Shown here: positions 25,216 through 39,200 of the stretch, piece by piece
Numbering within the stretch: the stretch's first letter is position 1
How the letters are laid out: each line of letters begins with the position of its first letter
Assembly: GCA_038380795.1 (NCBI GenBank)
Contig: CM076268.1
Location: forward strand, 1,785,501 to 1,849,500
Reading direction: 5' to 3'
Length of the DNA: 64,000 bases
From: Pyrocephalus nanus
Lineage: Eukaryota > Chordata > Aves > Passeriformes > Tyrannidae
Made by a program: the position numbers and the translations under genes
The notes under the pieces: model-generated
Database searches by the model: none
Seen by the model: the letters and a program-made list of their open reading frames with translations, nothing else
Told to the model about the DNA's origin: nothing

Positions 25216-28200
25216 GTTCCTCTGTGCTGAGGCTTCCACCTGAGCATGAGCCAGCAATGACCTCTGCTCTTCTGCCTCCAGGAGACATCCAGGGGTGGCT
25301 TCTACTCCAGCTTCTTTCTTTGTCAGTGATGTAACACTGCTTTACTCATTTCAAAATGGTCTATAATTGCCACATGGAGAGGTTCTCAGAAATCTTTTAA
25401 GGTTATTTGATTTAACACAGACCAAGAAATGAACTTCAGTAGCCAAACTGAATAAAGGGATCAGCAGATAAAGTGAAAGCCATTTCATCTTAAGGTAATT
25501 ACCACGTATTAATGAAGTCTTATAAATGCAGTTAAATCAAAACTCATGGGTTTAAAGAACTTCTTTAGGGACCTGAGATTTGTGAGGTGCCACATCTCAG
25601 TTTTTCTTTTAACTCACAGTTCCTGTTTGACTCTTTAGAACAAATCTGAGATTTCTTTTCTGGGATGGATGTTCTTTGCCTGGCCCTTGTGTATTATATC
25701 ATGTGGCTCTTTCATAATTATGAGGATTTATCTGCTCTCAGAATTCTTCCAAAACAGCTCTTCGGGCATAGTTCCAGTATAGGTTATACTAAATAGGAAA
25801 AAGACATTTTAAGCTCAATTAGAGAGCCTAGCATGGTAATTATTCTTGACTAGCTATTTTGGTAAACTTCCAAATGCAGACAAATCCTAAGAGTTCAATT
25901 AAATACAACCACTGAATACATTTATTGAAGCAGCTCCATTAGAGTAAAGACTGAATACTTTTTTTTTTATTATTATTTTTATTTTAAATGCTCCATTAAA
26001 ATAATCATGGTTGTTACTTTTCAGGGCTGTATCTGTCTTGCTTTATTTCTTATCTGCCAGCCAGACATCACCCTGAATTACACTGGCCCTTCAGCACAGA
26101 AAGCAAACCTGCTGTAATGCCATTTTAGAAGCAGGATGAGGTTTACCTGCTTTCAGAACAGGCACTTCTGTGGCCCAACAATTACTGGCTGGATGTAGGA
26201 ATAAAACTGATTATCTGTGAAGTTGGGGGCACTGGCTCAGGGCTCAGCTCCAAAGTCACTGCCTTTGTCTTTTTGACCTGGATTTCTCCATCCTGAGAAT
26301 CCTTGTTCCCATGCCCTCAAGTCCTTGTGCAGGGTGTGAGATAGAAACAAACCCACAAAACCTGCACAGCATCAGTAAAATCCCACCAAAAATCTGTTGT
26401 GAAATTGAGAAAGCTCGTTACAATTTAGGGAAACAATTTCCCATTACAGTCACTGAGTCATATTCAGTCTTTGTCAGACATATAAAAATCACACAGGAAT
26501 AGGAAGAAACAGGAGCTGGCAGATGATACAACCCTGGTTATAAAGGACTTTTGTGAATTTTAGACATCTGGAACCTTGAAGTGTGGCTTGATAGACTTTA
26601 AATTTTGGATCATGACTGCATTTGAGTCAATAGTGGATGCACCACTTTGGGGATAATAGTTTGGAACTAAACTGACACTTCTACATTTTGACTCTTCATT
26701 TTGTCAGCTTCCAAATTACAACACAGCTTTCAACTGAAAATAAAATGGTTTCATCTAGAAAACAGCGAAACAGAGATCTTATTTTTTTAAAAAAAGTTTT
26801 GTTACAATTTAAATGAATTATATTAGGAAATTTAAAAGATTTCCTGAAAATTTCAGCTTCACTTTTAATTATGCAACATCCACCTTTCCTACTAAAAAAA
26901 ATCTTAACAAAGTGTTCTAAAACTGCCACTCGTGGCTGTCACTTCTTGAGTTTAACATTTATTATGCCTGGAGGTTGGTGCTGAGGGGGAATCTTGACTC
27001 AGCTGTGATCATCCTGGCAGGTGTGACTGATTCTGGCTGCAGGACAATCCCCCCTGTGACAGGGACAGGGGTAAATGATCTGCAAGGCAGAACTGTGCAC
27101 TGCACTATATTTAGGAAGTCACAGTCAGAAAAACTTAGTTTAACTACACTGCCTGCTCAGGAGTTTTCTCTGCCTCCTCCTATAGTCAGATGCTGTTTGG
27201 ATTACCAATATTATTTTAATGGCTGTAGGTTACTTAATTAGTAATGTACTCATTAACATTAGAGTGTTAATATATAGCCATCCTCCAGAATTCATAATGT
27301 CACTGCCAGCACTATTTCTGTCCTAGCTGTGTTCCAATTACAGCCATCACTCTTCTGACAGATCTACATTTTTAGGTTTTCATGGGTTATTTAAAGACCA
27401 GCCAAGAGATCTTAAGAGTTTCTAAAAAGATATAGGTGATTTCAATAAGAATTTGTCCAGAAAAAATTCCCACTAAGGACTTGGAAGGATCTACGTTAGA
27501 AGGAAGACCAAAGTTCAAAGACACTGCTGTCCAAAGTGATTTTTAAAAGGTGGTTATCCTAGCAGGGCTGTGGTACAACCTGCTGCAGAATGCTGCCAAA
27601 CTGGGGGACACAGGTGGAATATTTGGGATAAACACTGCTGATGTTTTCTTTCAAGGGCAAGGCAGTCCCTTGGGGAGGGATCCTTCAATGAAACTCTTCA
27701 CTGAAATGAGTTTGCTAAATGTTGTCCCTCTTTGCACCATAAAAGAACAACAAAAAAAAAAAAAAGGTAGAAATAGCTCTGTATTGTTTTACTGTTGTGG
27801 GAAGAGCACATTGAAGTAACAGCTCCTCTAAAACTCTTTGAACCAGCTGCAATAAAAGCTTTCCAAAGTAGTCAGGGAATGTATTTCTGTAACTGCTGGC
27901 AGAGATAAAATAGAGCCAAGGCATCAAAATTTCTTCCACCCACTCCAGCTGAATAAATAAACCACAACAGACCTATTTTCCCAGAAAGAATTGAAGAGAA
28001 TCCACTGACTTTCAAGAGCAGCACAGGCAGGTAAATAGGTAGATGAGTTCTGTAAATATAAAATGACAAAAACTGGCAAAATGGCTTTTGGTTTGGAATC
28101 TGGCAGAATAAATTCCCTTAATGTGTATGATAAAACACATCAGTGTTTATCAGTGTTTAATGAAACCATTAATATGATAAAGTATTAACCTCATTTGTAA

Positions 28201-29663
28201 TTTTCAGTGTAGTTTCCCAGCGTGACTTCGTGCTGTCCCAGTTTAATTGTCTTTGCCAGCTTGAAAAAGCTGATTTAAGGAATCTTAAGATGAAAGTCTA
28301 AAGGACTGGCCATATGTTAAACAAACTGTGGCTCTGATAACTGAGATTGTTTTATATGCACAGAGCAGAATTAATGATATTTTAGATGAGTCTGGAAAAT
28401 TACATTTTCCAGTGCCTCTGACCCCACAATTCAAAACCCATCATTACCATTAAGTTTTAAAAGTCTCGAGAGCTGCTACACTAAGAATTCAGAAATTATA
28501 TTACAACTCTTAAAATTAAGCTTTAATGTCCTTAAACAATTAATGCCCCAATATGATGTGTATTTTAACGAACTTCATAAATATTCATGAGCTGCCATTA
28601 AAATGTGAAGCCTAAAACCAGCAAGGAAATAGCTCGGTTGCCTTTTGCTTCATCTGAAAAGCTCGTGTGCTAATTTGGAGGCTTCCTATCTATCTCTTCC
28701 ACACAGTTCTGTATCCTTTAACCAGAGTAAATCAGGGGTAATTACACGAATGTCAGCGAAATTACACCCAGTAAAACCCAGCTATCCTTCTCTGACACGA
28801 TGTTTTTATTGGCACCAGGGTGGCTGCTCGGGGCACAAGGACAGGGGAGCAGAGACAGAGCAGGTTGTGCTGGCAGGTTGAAATCCCTCCTGGCTCGTGG
28901 GCAGGAGGGGACTGACATTTTCAGGTGTTTGTGGTTGTGGTGAAGTATTTGAGAGTTGCACAGAGAGATTTTTTAACGCAGTGTGTTTTATATTCCAATG
29001 CCAAAACCCCCTTGTTCCACCCAAACCTGTGCCAGTGAAGTTGATGAAAAATGTAAAACTGATATATATACCTGAGGGAATGGGTGTAGCACAGGGATTT
29101 CAGCTCTGGTTACAGCTTCAACCCTTGTTAAAAAAGCCTAATTGTAATAAGCCCCTCTCTGGTTGCAGGTGGATTGCCATAAATACTTACACTGGATAAT
29201 ATGTTTCCTCTCTCCTCTGTCAAACCAGTGAACTGACATTATTTATGAGTATTTGTGGGCACTGAGGCATTCCTGTTTCTAGGAACTTGTGGCAGTTGCT
29301 GATTAGGACGACCAGAAAAAAACCTCCTTGTAAACAAGTTGGTTTAGCCACAGGCTCTTTGTGCAGGAAGGAAAGATTTTAAAAAGCTGTCCTTGTTCTG
29401 CTTGTTTGCCCCTGTCTACATCTCGGTATTTTCCTGCATGTTTTTATGGGTTCTTTTCAAATCAGCTCATTCCAACTCTTGGATGACACTCATCTCCAGC
29501 CACTGCCCCCTTGATGGCCCATCTCAGTCCTCTGCCCTAAAGTGTTTGTTCTGCTTTTGGTACCTGCCTTGGGGAGCTCTTGTTTGGCATCACATGAGTG
29601 AGTTTTCACTGTATCTTTAAGCACTATTGGTTATTTACTCAAAACCTAACTTATTATTTCTGC

Positions 29664-29686
29664 TTATTTATTTATTTATTTATTAT
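29664..29686. repeat. Short (TTAT)n microsatellite
   Basis: About five to six copies of the tetranucleotide in AT-rich intergenic sequence. Confidence 0.9.
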
Positions 29687-32600
29687 TCCCTGCTAGGAAT
29701 ATTATAATTAGTTGCTTTGTCCTGTATGTTGGAGTATTCTCAGCACAGGGCAGTGAAGCAGCAGTTAACAGATGAGCCTCTGTTGTCCTCTGTCAGCAGC
29801 TCTCTGCATCCCTGCTGGCAAAGGGCAGTCCACAATCCATCAGGAATTGCTTCCCAGAGGAAGATGAAATGCTCACAGGCGGTGTTTGGAACCAGGGAGC
29901 AGACAGCACAGGCAGCCCCCTTTCAGACAGCACTCCCATGTTTTCATAAATCACAATTCCCCCTGCAGATTGACAACAGATGTATTTTTGCCTCTTTGAT
30001 TCTTTAGGCCTGAGTTTAAACTTTGGAACTGATATAATTTTACAGATACAGAAAATATTCCCTTGCTGGAGAAAGGAGGACAGATTTGCTGATATGAGAG
30101 AGGTTCCACTTTGTTTTAATTACATTTAATTACATATAATTACATCAGAGGTCAATAATGAGACGATTTTACGAGTTTAATTTGTTACTGGTTTGGTTTC
30201 CTGGAGTATTTCACGAGGAGAGAGGCCCATTTCATGTTTTTTAACACTTATGGCCCCTGAGCATCCTTAACAAAACTTGCATATGGGTTTCACAGACTGT
30301 ACTATAATTAAAACTCTAAAAATGCTGAGGTCTAAATCAGAGCTGACTAATCATATTTAATTTAAAGCTCTTAATGGCTGTATTTATAATAGAACAAAGG
30401 TACATTAGCTAATCCAGGTTTTTTTTCCCACAGAGAGAGGAGTGTGTCAAAATTTTTAAGACTTTGATCCAAAAAAAGTCTATTAACTCAAATTAATCCA
30501 GGCAGTTAATAATCCACTAAAGTTAGTTACAACATTCCTTGCTTGAAGTTTTATTTTTATTGAAGCTGAAATTGTGCAGGAACTTTTTCTGCACCGTTAG
30601 AAAACCATTTTGATGGGAAATGATCATTTCCTGAGCTGCTGATTCTTAGGGACACAACATCATTCTGCCTTTTCCTTTTGCATCAGCCGTGGTGTATTCA
30701 AGGAAAACCAAATCCCTTCCCAGGCTCTGTGGGAATTAATTCCATCCCAAGCAGGACAAAACTTTCACCACTGGAGATAAGGAAATGGTTGAATGTATTT
30801 AAACCACAGACAATGAGGGCAAATTTTGGCATTAATTTTGGATTACATCTAAGAGAATGTATTTGTTTCTTTACTCCCCAGAATGAGAAGTTATCTAAAC
30901 TTTAACAAGGGCTCTTTTAGGGCATGCAATGAACACCAAGCACTTTTAGGGATAATTATAAAGCAGGAATTTGTTATAATGCAAAGTATTTTGAATTGGG
31001 GAATTTTTCATATCCCCTCTGTTTTACCAAATCAGCACCTTTGAGGACTTAAAGAATATTGAAAAATCCTGAGAACTGTGAAGTTTCCTGCCTAAGGCAG
31101 TCCTTCTCCCATAATGACTCAGTAAATGGGAAACTGGAATGAAGTCTGTGAAGTTTTTGGTGTGTAAAAAGACATTTAAAGTTTGGTACTGCATCTAGTT
31201 TTCAAATCCTCCTTTGAATCAAATGTTTATTTTCAAAGACATCAGCACAGGGCTGCTATTGGAAAAGGTAACCACTGGGTAGCTGTCTTTTCATGGTACA
31301 TATTTATTTATGGCACCTCACTGAGCTGATTTGTGATATTTTGTTTCAATACATTTTATGGCTAACTTTTAAATTGCTTAGGAAAAAAAAAAAAAAGATT
31401 CTTAGTGGAGCTCTGATTTTATTTTTGAATTTTTAATTTTTTTTTTCCTTATAATCATTACCAAACAGCATCTCCTACGTGATGATCAGGGCTATTAAAC
31501 CCTGCCTCGTGTCTCTTTTCTGACTGGGCTGCACTGCAAGACCTTGGGGTTCAACTTCAGCAGAACTGAAGGAGAGACAGAAAAACAGGTAAAAAAATCA
31601 CCATTTAATAAATAGGAGAAGGAAAGTATGAAAAGCAATTTGCTTTTATGAGCTCGAAGCCGTATCTTTGGCTCCAGACCTCTCCAATAATAAGGTAATA
31701 AATCCATAGGAAAACTGAGCTTGCTCTGTCTGTGCTGTCCTGCAGCTCAGTCCTTGTACTTGCAGGCAAGTGCTGCTCTTGACATTTTCATGAAGACAGA
31801 AATATCCAAACACAGGCAAAAGCTGATTTTTTAAAGTATCTATGCTTTCTAAGACTCCACAGTTGTCCCTAAACAGAGAAGAGGAAATAACTGCAGTTAA
31901 TTTCCCTTATCTATCATCAAATGTTGACTATATTAATAAGGTTAATTAGTCATTTAGAGGGTAAATAGATCAGCTAGATGTTATCTTACTTATTTTTTCT
32001 GTATGCTAATGAATGTTTTATACGATGCTTTTGTTTAAAATAATATTAACAGCTCACACACTCGGGGCATTATTTCATTAATTCTGTTCCCTACCACGTT
32101 TTGAATTTCTTTTAATCAATGGCTTTTGCATGTAGCCCTTTTCTTCTCCATCTGCCAAATCATATTCAGGCAGCTTCTTTTTTTTCCAGACAACAAGAAA
32201 TATTCAAGGGCTCTATCCATAGATTTGCTTCAGTAAATTCAGTTTTATTTAGAGAGGCATCTGCATTCATTCAATTCTGAATCCCTGACTGCAGGGGCTC
32301 CTGCCTCTCCTCTCAAATGAGCTTTGTTAGATCTTTGTCTTGAAAATGTCTCTCCCCTTCAAAACATATGTAGCTGTGACTTAAAGTTACATTCAAGCAC
32401 ATCAAATATTCAAGAATGTATTCCTGAGAGCACAGGCAAAGGTGTTAACCTCCCAGGAAAGCACCAGGAGCTGCACAGAGCTTGTGGAATGTGACTAACC
32501 TCTGAAATATTTAGATTACCTTCTGAGAAACACAGGAAAAGGGTGGCTGTGGAGGGGGAGTGTAAAGGATGCTGTTCCACTTTGTCACCGTCAGGACACA

Positions 32601-35600
32601 AATTTTAGAGCTGCCAGTCCCTTACACAGTGAGAGAATTCTAGAGACTCAATCTACAATTCACTAAATCTTACCAGGACTCTCATTGCCTGAGTCCTTCC
32701 ACTGGATATTTATTGTTACTACAGCACATTTACAAAGCAGCTTAATTACTTGTTTGGCAAATATAGAAAATATTAAAGGGAATGCTTGCAGTTCTCAAAA
32801 TGTGGTGGCAAGAGGTTTTGAGGACTGAACAGGGCATTTGCATTATTTCTGTTTCTGTTGCTTCCATCCTTGTATTGTGCTCTTTGTCCTTAATTGTGCT
32901 TTGCTTTTACTTCATTGCTTTATTTGATGAACATAAATTCAATCCCCTCGAAGAGATTCTGGCTGATCCAAAGCCAGAGATGTCTGTAAATGAGTATGTG
33001 CTGTACATTGCTAAGTAAAAGCTGAGATGACCCAAGAGAGACACAAATGCCACTCACATTAAACTGCACTTCTCAGAATTTTCAGAACAAGGAAGACATC
33101 CAAATTTGTCTCCAGTTGCAGAACTGGGATTGTTTTTTGCACATTTTGGGTATCTGTTCCCCACTGGATTTGAAATGTCAGAGCATACTCAGGAGAGCTT
33201 GTTGTGAAAATTCCCTTTCCACAACCATTTTAAATTTTCAAAACATATTTATGACCCAGTGTGGTAGAAAGTTTCACTTTGTGCTGGATGAATAAATTAG
33301 CAGGAGTTTAGGGAGGCTTGTACTGGTAACCAGGCAGGAAAATTCTTGCTGAGGATTTCCAACCAGTCTGGAGGTAGCAGCTGGAACAGCATTTCAGCAG
33401 CATGGCTGGGCCCTGTAAGGATGTGGAAAAGCAGATGGTGAAACACAGAGGTCCAGGTGAGAGGAAACAGCACAGCAGATTGAGACTTGGATAAAAGACT
33501 TAATAGGCCTCCAGTGGAAGAAAAGGCAAAAAGCAAGTTGAAGGAGATGAATTAATAATAGATGTCCCTTTTGAGATTAAAAGGTGCTACCTTTTTGTTG
33601 CAATCAGCATGGGAGCATCTTCTTGGCTATAGGTGGGTTGAGATGACTAATTTACCTGTCTGGTGGAGTAGAAAAAAGCATTTTGAGCCATGTGCTTGTT
33701 TTACTGATGCCCAAATTCACTCACAGGGTCCAATGAGCAGACTCCAGGTGTGGGTGAATCAGCAGTAACTGCCATGGGTTGATCACCCCCTTCACTGTGT
33801 TTGACTGTGACAGGTAGAAGGTCTGAGGTCCAAGTTAGGGTATTTTGTAGGGTTGATGTGAGCCCACCTGTACAATTCACAGTCCAGTAATTTCCTAGCA
33901 TTCCCGTTGCAGATGGGTGCAGCAACTGGGAAAGAAGTGCAATGGAATGACAGGACTTGGAGATACAACTGGTGGGATGAGAGTAAAGGATCAGGACCTG
34001 GGGAGAAAGCACAGAAATGATTGTGAACACTTAAGTCATTCTTTCTGTGTAGTTTACTCATTAAGGAGTGTAAAAAAGGGAACCTTTGCCTTTTCTTAGG
34101 TGGCATATTTCTTAAAACACTTCTTTGAGGTGTGAGAGAAGGTCTTCCTCTGATAGACATGAAAAAAGGGTCTTTTCCACACTTCTTACCTCCCAGGGAG
34201 CTGCTTTCAGAGGGTTATAGGTCATGACTGCAGAGAGCTCACTTTGCCATGGCTGCAGGGTTTTGTAAAATTAATTAAGTGCTCGCTGATTTGGAATGAA
34301 ATAAAGAGATCCACAGTAAAGTTTACAGCTTAGAGGTTGGATGGCATGGCAGAGAGTCGAGTCTGAGATGCATCTCAAAGATAGAGGGAATATTGAATCA
34401 GAATGTGGAAAAGTTCCAGCAGAAAACAAAATAGGATATACCTAATTCACTCCACTCTTTAACCCACAGTTTTCTCATGGCAGAGAGTTTGGGTCAGATG
34501 AGGTAGAGGAGAAAACACAAGCCAAGGGAGGGACAGTATCATTTACTGCTGAAGCAGATGCAAAACAGAGTCTTTGTAAATGCCAGCAGGTACTACCTGG
34601 CCACTGACTGCTGCACCCTGCATTTATTCTATGCCACTGGTCACCAAAACTCAGGTCTGCCCGGAGAGCTGTGTTTTGTACAAAGCCTGCAGTTAGTAAG
34701 TTAAGGAGCTGCTGTCTTTTTTATGGGTGGTGTTAATCTGACAGATTCACCTCAAGGCAGAAGGTAATATTGTTCTCAGTCCAGTTTCTGATTGTAGGAG
34801 ATTTGCCATTTACTGAAAGGGTCACAAAGGGAGACAAATAAATACCAGTTTTGATGACTGCCTCGAGAAAAATGTGAGCACTGATCACCCCCTGCCTCCT
34901 CCCTCAATTTTACCATCAGGTGAGGTTGTGCAGGTTCAGAGAGCAAAGTCAATTCATTTGGAAATAGGAAAGTTGACAGTGATCCAATCTGTGCCATGGC
35001 CAAATGGAGACTGAGGGATGCCAGGCTTAAATATTGCTCAGGACCCTTGTGGCACTGACTGAGACGACTCTCCACCAGCCCAGGAAAAGGAAGATCAAGA
35101 GGTCACATTTTCTTTTCCTTTTCTACAGTTTGAAGTCCCCTGGGCAGCAATGAACTCTTCCTTAAAGCAAAGGGGGGTTGCTGCTAATGCCAATCATCTC
35201 CCTGTGCAGCCATACAGGAATTTCTGCCTTGATACACTCTCCTAAGTTGGATTTGCTCATTAGTGGGGAATACAATCCTTTTCCAAGGGGTTATGTTCAA
35301 AGGGAAGACTGGAGATGTGTGGTAGTTTAAGAAAAATGCTGCAGTCCAAGTTGCACAGAATCATATCAGCATCACATGCTTTCCCTGCTCTGGATGTCTG
35401 GGAGAGCAGTACCAATCTGTCAGGCCAGGGAAGGTAAAAAAACAGGGAGGAAAAACCTCAAATGGGTTTATCAAAATCCTTTGTCATAAAGAAACTCAAA
35501 TGAAGGGCAAGTAAAGCTGCATTGTTGAACCAGAACATGTTTGTTAAATGATTGAAGAACTATTTCACCCTAGACAGCTGAGAAATATGTAGCTTAGACA

Positions 35601-38600
35601 CTTGTAAAGATTTCAGTTTGTAAAACCTCATTAGGAGGCTGAAAAGAAGGGTCTGTAAGTTCAAATGTAATACAAAAAAATAGGGACCCTGAACTGACAT
35701 TACTGAACTGATCTGGTGTGTGCTACCACCAGACATCCAAAAAACCCTCTCAAGTTCTGCATAACGTAATAGTTTTTGTGACTAAAGAAGTTATTTTATA
35801 CTCAACCTCACACATATCAAATATCCAGCTACTAAAGGAAATAAACACCCCCCACTGTCTCTGACAAGGCCATTAACAAGCCTGGAATAGTCTCAGGCTT
35901 TCCTGTCTACAGCACTGTCATCATTGACTTAATGGGTGCCTTTCTTACAAGTACAGTTATCAAATCTGACATAAATTAATGGCCTTGTGTTGGGGCATTC
36001 TGATCTTTTTCACTGTGGAATGAAGGGTTTTTTTTGGATGCCATGCTTATGGCATAAAACCAGTGAAGATTCAGTTTTATTACTGGAATTTCTTATTTAG
36101 GTAAATCCAATTATATTTGAGGCATAGGACATCAGCAAAGCTCAGTCTCCCTCATGTACCAGAAAAGTAGTCACTCACTAAATCCACTGCCTTGCACCTT
36201 TTCCCACTTCAAATCCCAGTGAGTAGTGTCCAAGTTAGGCCAGTCTAGCTGTTTAAAAAAATATATAATGAGACACTGATCAGATTCAAAACAGTCCCAG
36301 CACCAGGGGCATGTAAGAGCTATTTTAGAAAGCAGACTTAGAAACATAATTACAAGAGAGACTAATGAAGAGCAGCTCCTCAACTTCCCTGTGGCCCTCG
36401 GTAAGAAATTAAATCAAGTTTGTACTTGGATAAGCATGGCTGAGCTATTAGAAATGAGGCAAAGGTTTAAGTGTTATCTTCTGAACAATATATGCATAAT
36501 GAACAGAAAATAAAGAGAAAGCCACTGTAATGACAAGAAATGAGAAATTTAATGGATTGTAAAAGACTCAACAGTTAGAATTGGCACTAGAAAGAGCCAG
36601 TCAGGAGTTTATTTGGAAGGATTAACTCTGAAATTTTGGAACTTGTGTGAGAATAGTTTCCCTGGTACTTTTAAAGAGTAGTAATTCTGAAGTTGTTTCC
36701 TGAGCCAGAAGAGGAAGACAAGATGTCTCTGTGGATGGGTAGGAGATGAAATACAAACCCTGCCAGAATCTCAGTGAATCTTTCCACTGGTGTCATTCAG
36801 CTCTGCACGAGGCTTTAGCAAAACAGGTCCCATCTGATTTTGGGACTTTTATAGTATCCGTTCAGGTCCCAAGACCTTGTTTTTCTGCAGTCTCAATCTC
36901 TCAGCTCTCTGTGTTCTGTTTTGTTTAACTAAACCAGTTTAATTTCTGAATACAAGGATTGTCAGCACTCAGGTTACCTCTATTTCTGGAGTAAAAGCAG
37001 AAACCATCAATCAGTTTGTGGAACTTTTCCAAATATGCCTACAGGGCCCTTTTGAAAACAGTATGAATCTTTGGCAAACAACATGTTGTTACATTAAATA
37101 ATGCTGCAGACATTTGCTACACAAAATCAGAGGGGAAAATATCAGAGTTATAGCAGATATCTTTGTTAAACAGATTGGGTCCCTATTTATATTATGGGCT
37201 GCTGGAACTCCCCAGATTTCAACTACTAAACCCATTTTCCTGTTACATCCTTTGCTTAATTTAGCAATCTTAAAATAAATTACCTTTTTCCTACAAGGCT
37301 TTTACAACCTTCTGATAATGCCATTGCTACAACTAACTCTCTTTCTCTCTTTCTTCTCCCTTGTGGGCAATTTTTAATTTTTTTTTTCCCCTTTTTTTTT
37401 TTTTCCTTCCTGAAAGCTTGAAGTTTTCTCTCTCTAAATACTGCCCAATTCCTATTTTGGAGCCTGTTCTCTGTCTTCAAGCTTATGAATATTTATACTC
37501 CAGCATTTATCTCAAGTTTTAGAAGAAAAGCCTTTAATCAAAGACATTTGGGGAAGTTCCCCAGTGCATTTTGATAGATGACCCTTCACAGATTTCCACA
37601 GCTCTCCTGTTTTACCCCCCTCTCCTGGTGATGAACCTGCCCATCCTATAAAGACGTGAGTGATTGAACCTGCTCCATCACAGCCAACATCCCTCTGACA
37701 CGTGGGTCTGTCAGGGAAGAGCCATCCACTCAGCAGCTTTCTGAAACAACAGAACTGATCCAGTTTTGAGCCAGCTTTTCCTGCAGAGATAATTCCTGAG
37801 TGATTTATTTTCACTGATTAAATCTGCTGCCTGAAAGGAGGGGTTGGATCTGTGCAGGACAGCACAGTGTGCAGGTGGGGCACAGGCTTCCTTTGGAATC
37901 TAATGGGATTTGCACTAATGAGGTAAAAGGAATGTGTGTTTGTGTTTACTCACAGAAAAATAGGGAATTTGTGTAATCCTTAGGGAGTTGATTATCGTGT
38001 GATGCTCCATAGAATGCAGCTTTTCATAATCACAGGAACGTGATAATCAGTCCAGGTAGGATTGTATTGATGGTATTGGTTCAGCTGGGCAAGGATGGAT
38101 ATTAATTACTCTTTGTGGGATGAAAAGAGAAAGTTTTTACTCTGAAAAGCAATTTATCAGCTTAGAGTCACTGCAGAGCTGACATTTGTCCAGTGCCCCA
38201 CAACCAGCTCATTCAGAATGTGTAGGTTGAAACTAAACTTCTTAAAGTTCACTGGGGAGGAAAGGCAGCTGAAGGAAATATCTGCAGAAACAGGGGGAAA
38301 TACTGAGCCTGTAGTTAAAACACCCCTGGATGGACAGATCCTTTTGGGCAAGAGGAAAAGGCACAGCCAGGAGAATGTAATCACTGGATAAATACTGAGC
38401 AGTTGGGAAAGATTATCCAGGTGTGTTTTGAAAGGAAAGGAATCTTCTCAGTAGCTCCTGTGGTATTGTTCTGTGTGGATGTATTAAAATTGCATCCTGC
38501 CAGTCCCTGGCTGTCACACAACCTTTCAGAAAGGACAGCTGGTGTTAGGGCAAATTTTTAAACTTATTTTAACTTGTAACAAGAACAGACAATGAACCTT

Positions 38601-39057
38601 CACTAAAACCATATTCAGACTTCTGCAAAATTAAGGAAATAAAGTGAGGTATTTCTGTCCCAGATTTTTCAGCCTTGATTTTGATTCAAGTGGGGACTTG
38701 GGATGACACCCCCTGAATTGACAAGCTATTCCTTGGTTTCCTGTTGGCCTAACAAAATGCTGGAGAATGAAAACTGAAAGCTAAAATATCACTCAGCCCA
38801 TATGCCTGATTTTTACACCGAAGATTTATGTGTGAGGTTAACTTGGTAATTATCCTGTTTAAGGGTGTTGCTGGGTCTCTAAATTAAGACTGATGGCAGA
38901 GATGAACAAGTAAAGGTCATTCTTGGATGCATTAGCTCTCTGTTGATGGGCAATTTAACACAAAAATATTTTTGCATCTAGCATGAAACCTTTTTCATGA
39001 AAAATCACATTCCACTGCCTGTCTTTATAAATATTAATTCACGAAATGCATGTGCTC

Positions 39058-39200
39058 TGTGTAGGTCCTGACAGGCTCTGCAGTGGAACGGATAAGTCAG
39101 TCAAAAAGAGAGAAGTACAAAACAAAGGTGGTAAAGTTTATTCCAAGGTGTCAAAGGGCATTAAGTACATAGTTAAATATAGAATTTTACAGGGTTTCAG
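39058..39200 (-). mobile_element. Possible LTR 3' end (R/U5-like), minus strand
   Basis: Read on the minus strand, an AATAAA (complement of TTTATT at 39137-39142) is followed after about 75 bases of T-rich sequence by an end in GACCTACA. An LTR of an endogenous retrovirus shows this pattern: polyadenylation signal, U5, terminal CA. The other LTR boundary, a target-site duplication and any internal retroviral genes were not found. It would be a solo or fragmentary LTR at most. Confidence 0.25.

Larger units (their letters stand above)
22500..39057. other. Intergenic, no gene seen; several enhancer-like AT-rich blocks
   Basis: About 16.5 kb of largely repeat-free sequence. Blocks dense in TAATTA, ATTA and TTAAT cores occur near 27,215-27,330, 28,430-28,640, 30,290-30,420 and 31,860-32,170. 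The open frames between 33,297 and 35,075 on the minus strand (79-122 codons) are broken and unrecognised. No RNA gene or intact mobile element was seen. Confidence 0.6.

Noticed and set aside
32782..33018. 78-codon frame with a hydrophobic stretch resembling a membrane segment
   Set aside because: Hydrophobicity comes from T-rich codons. There is no known family, no splice sites and no supporting context.
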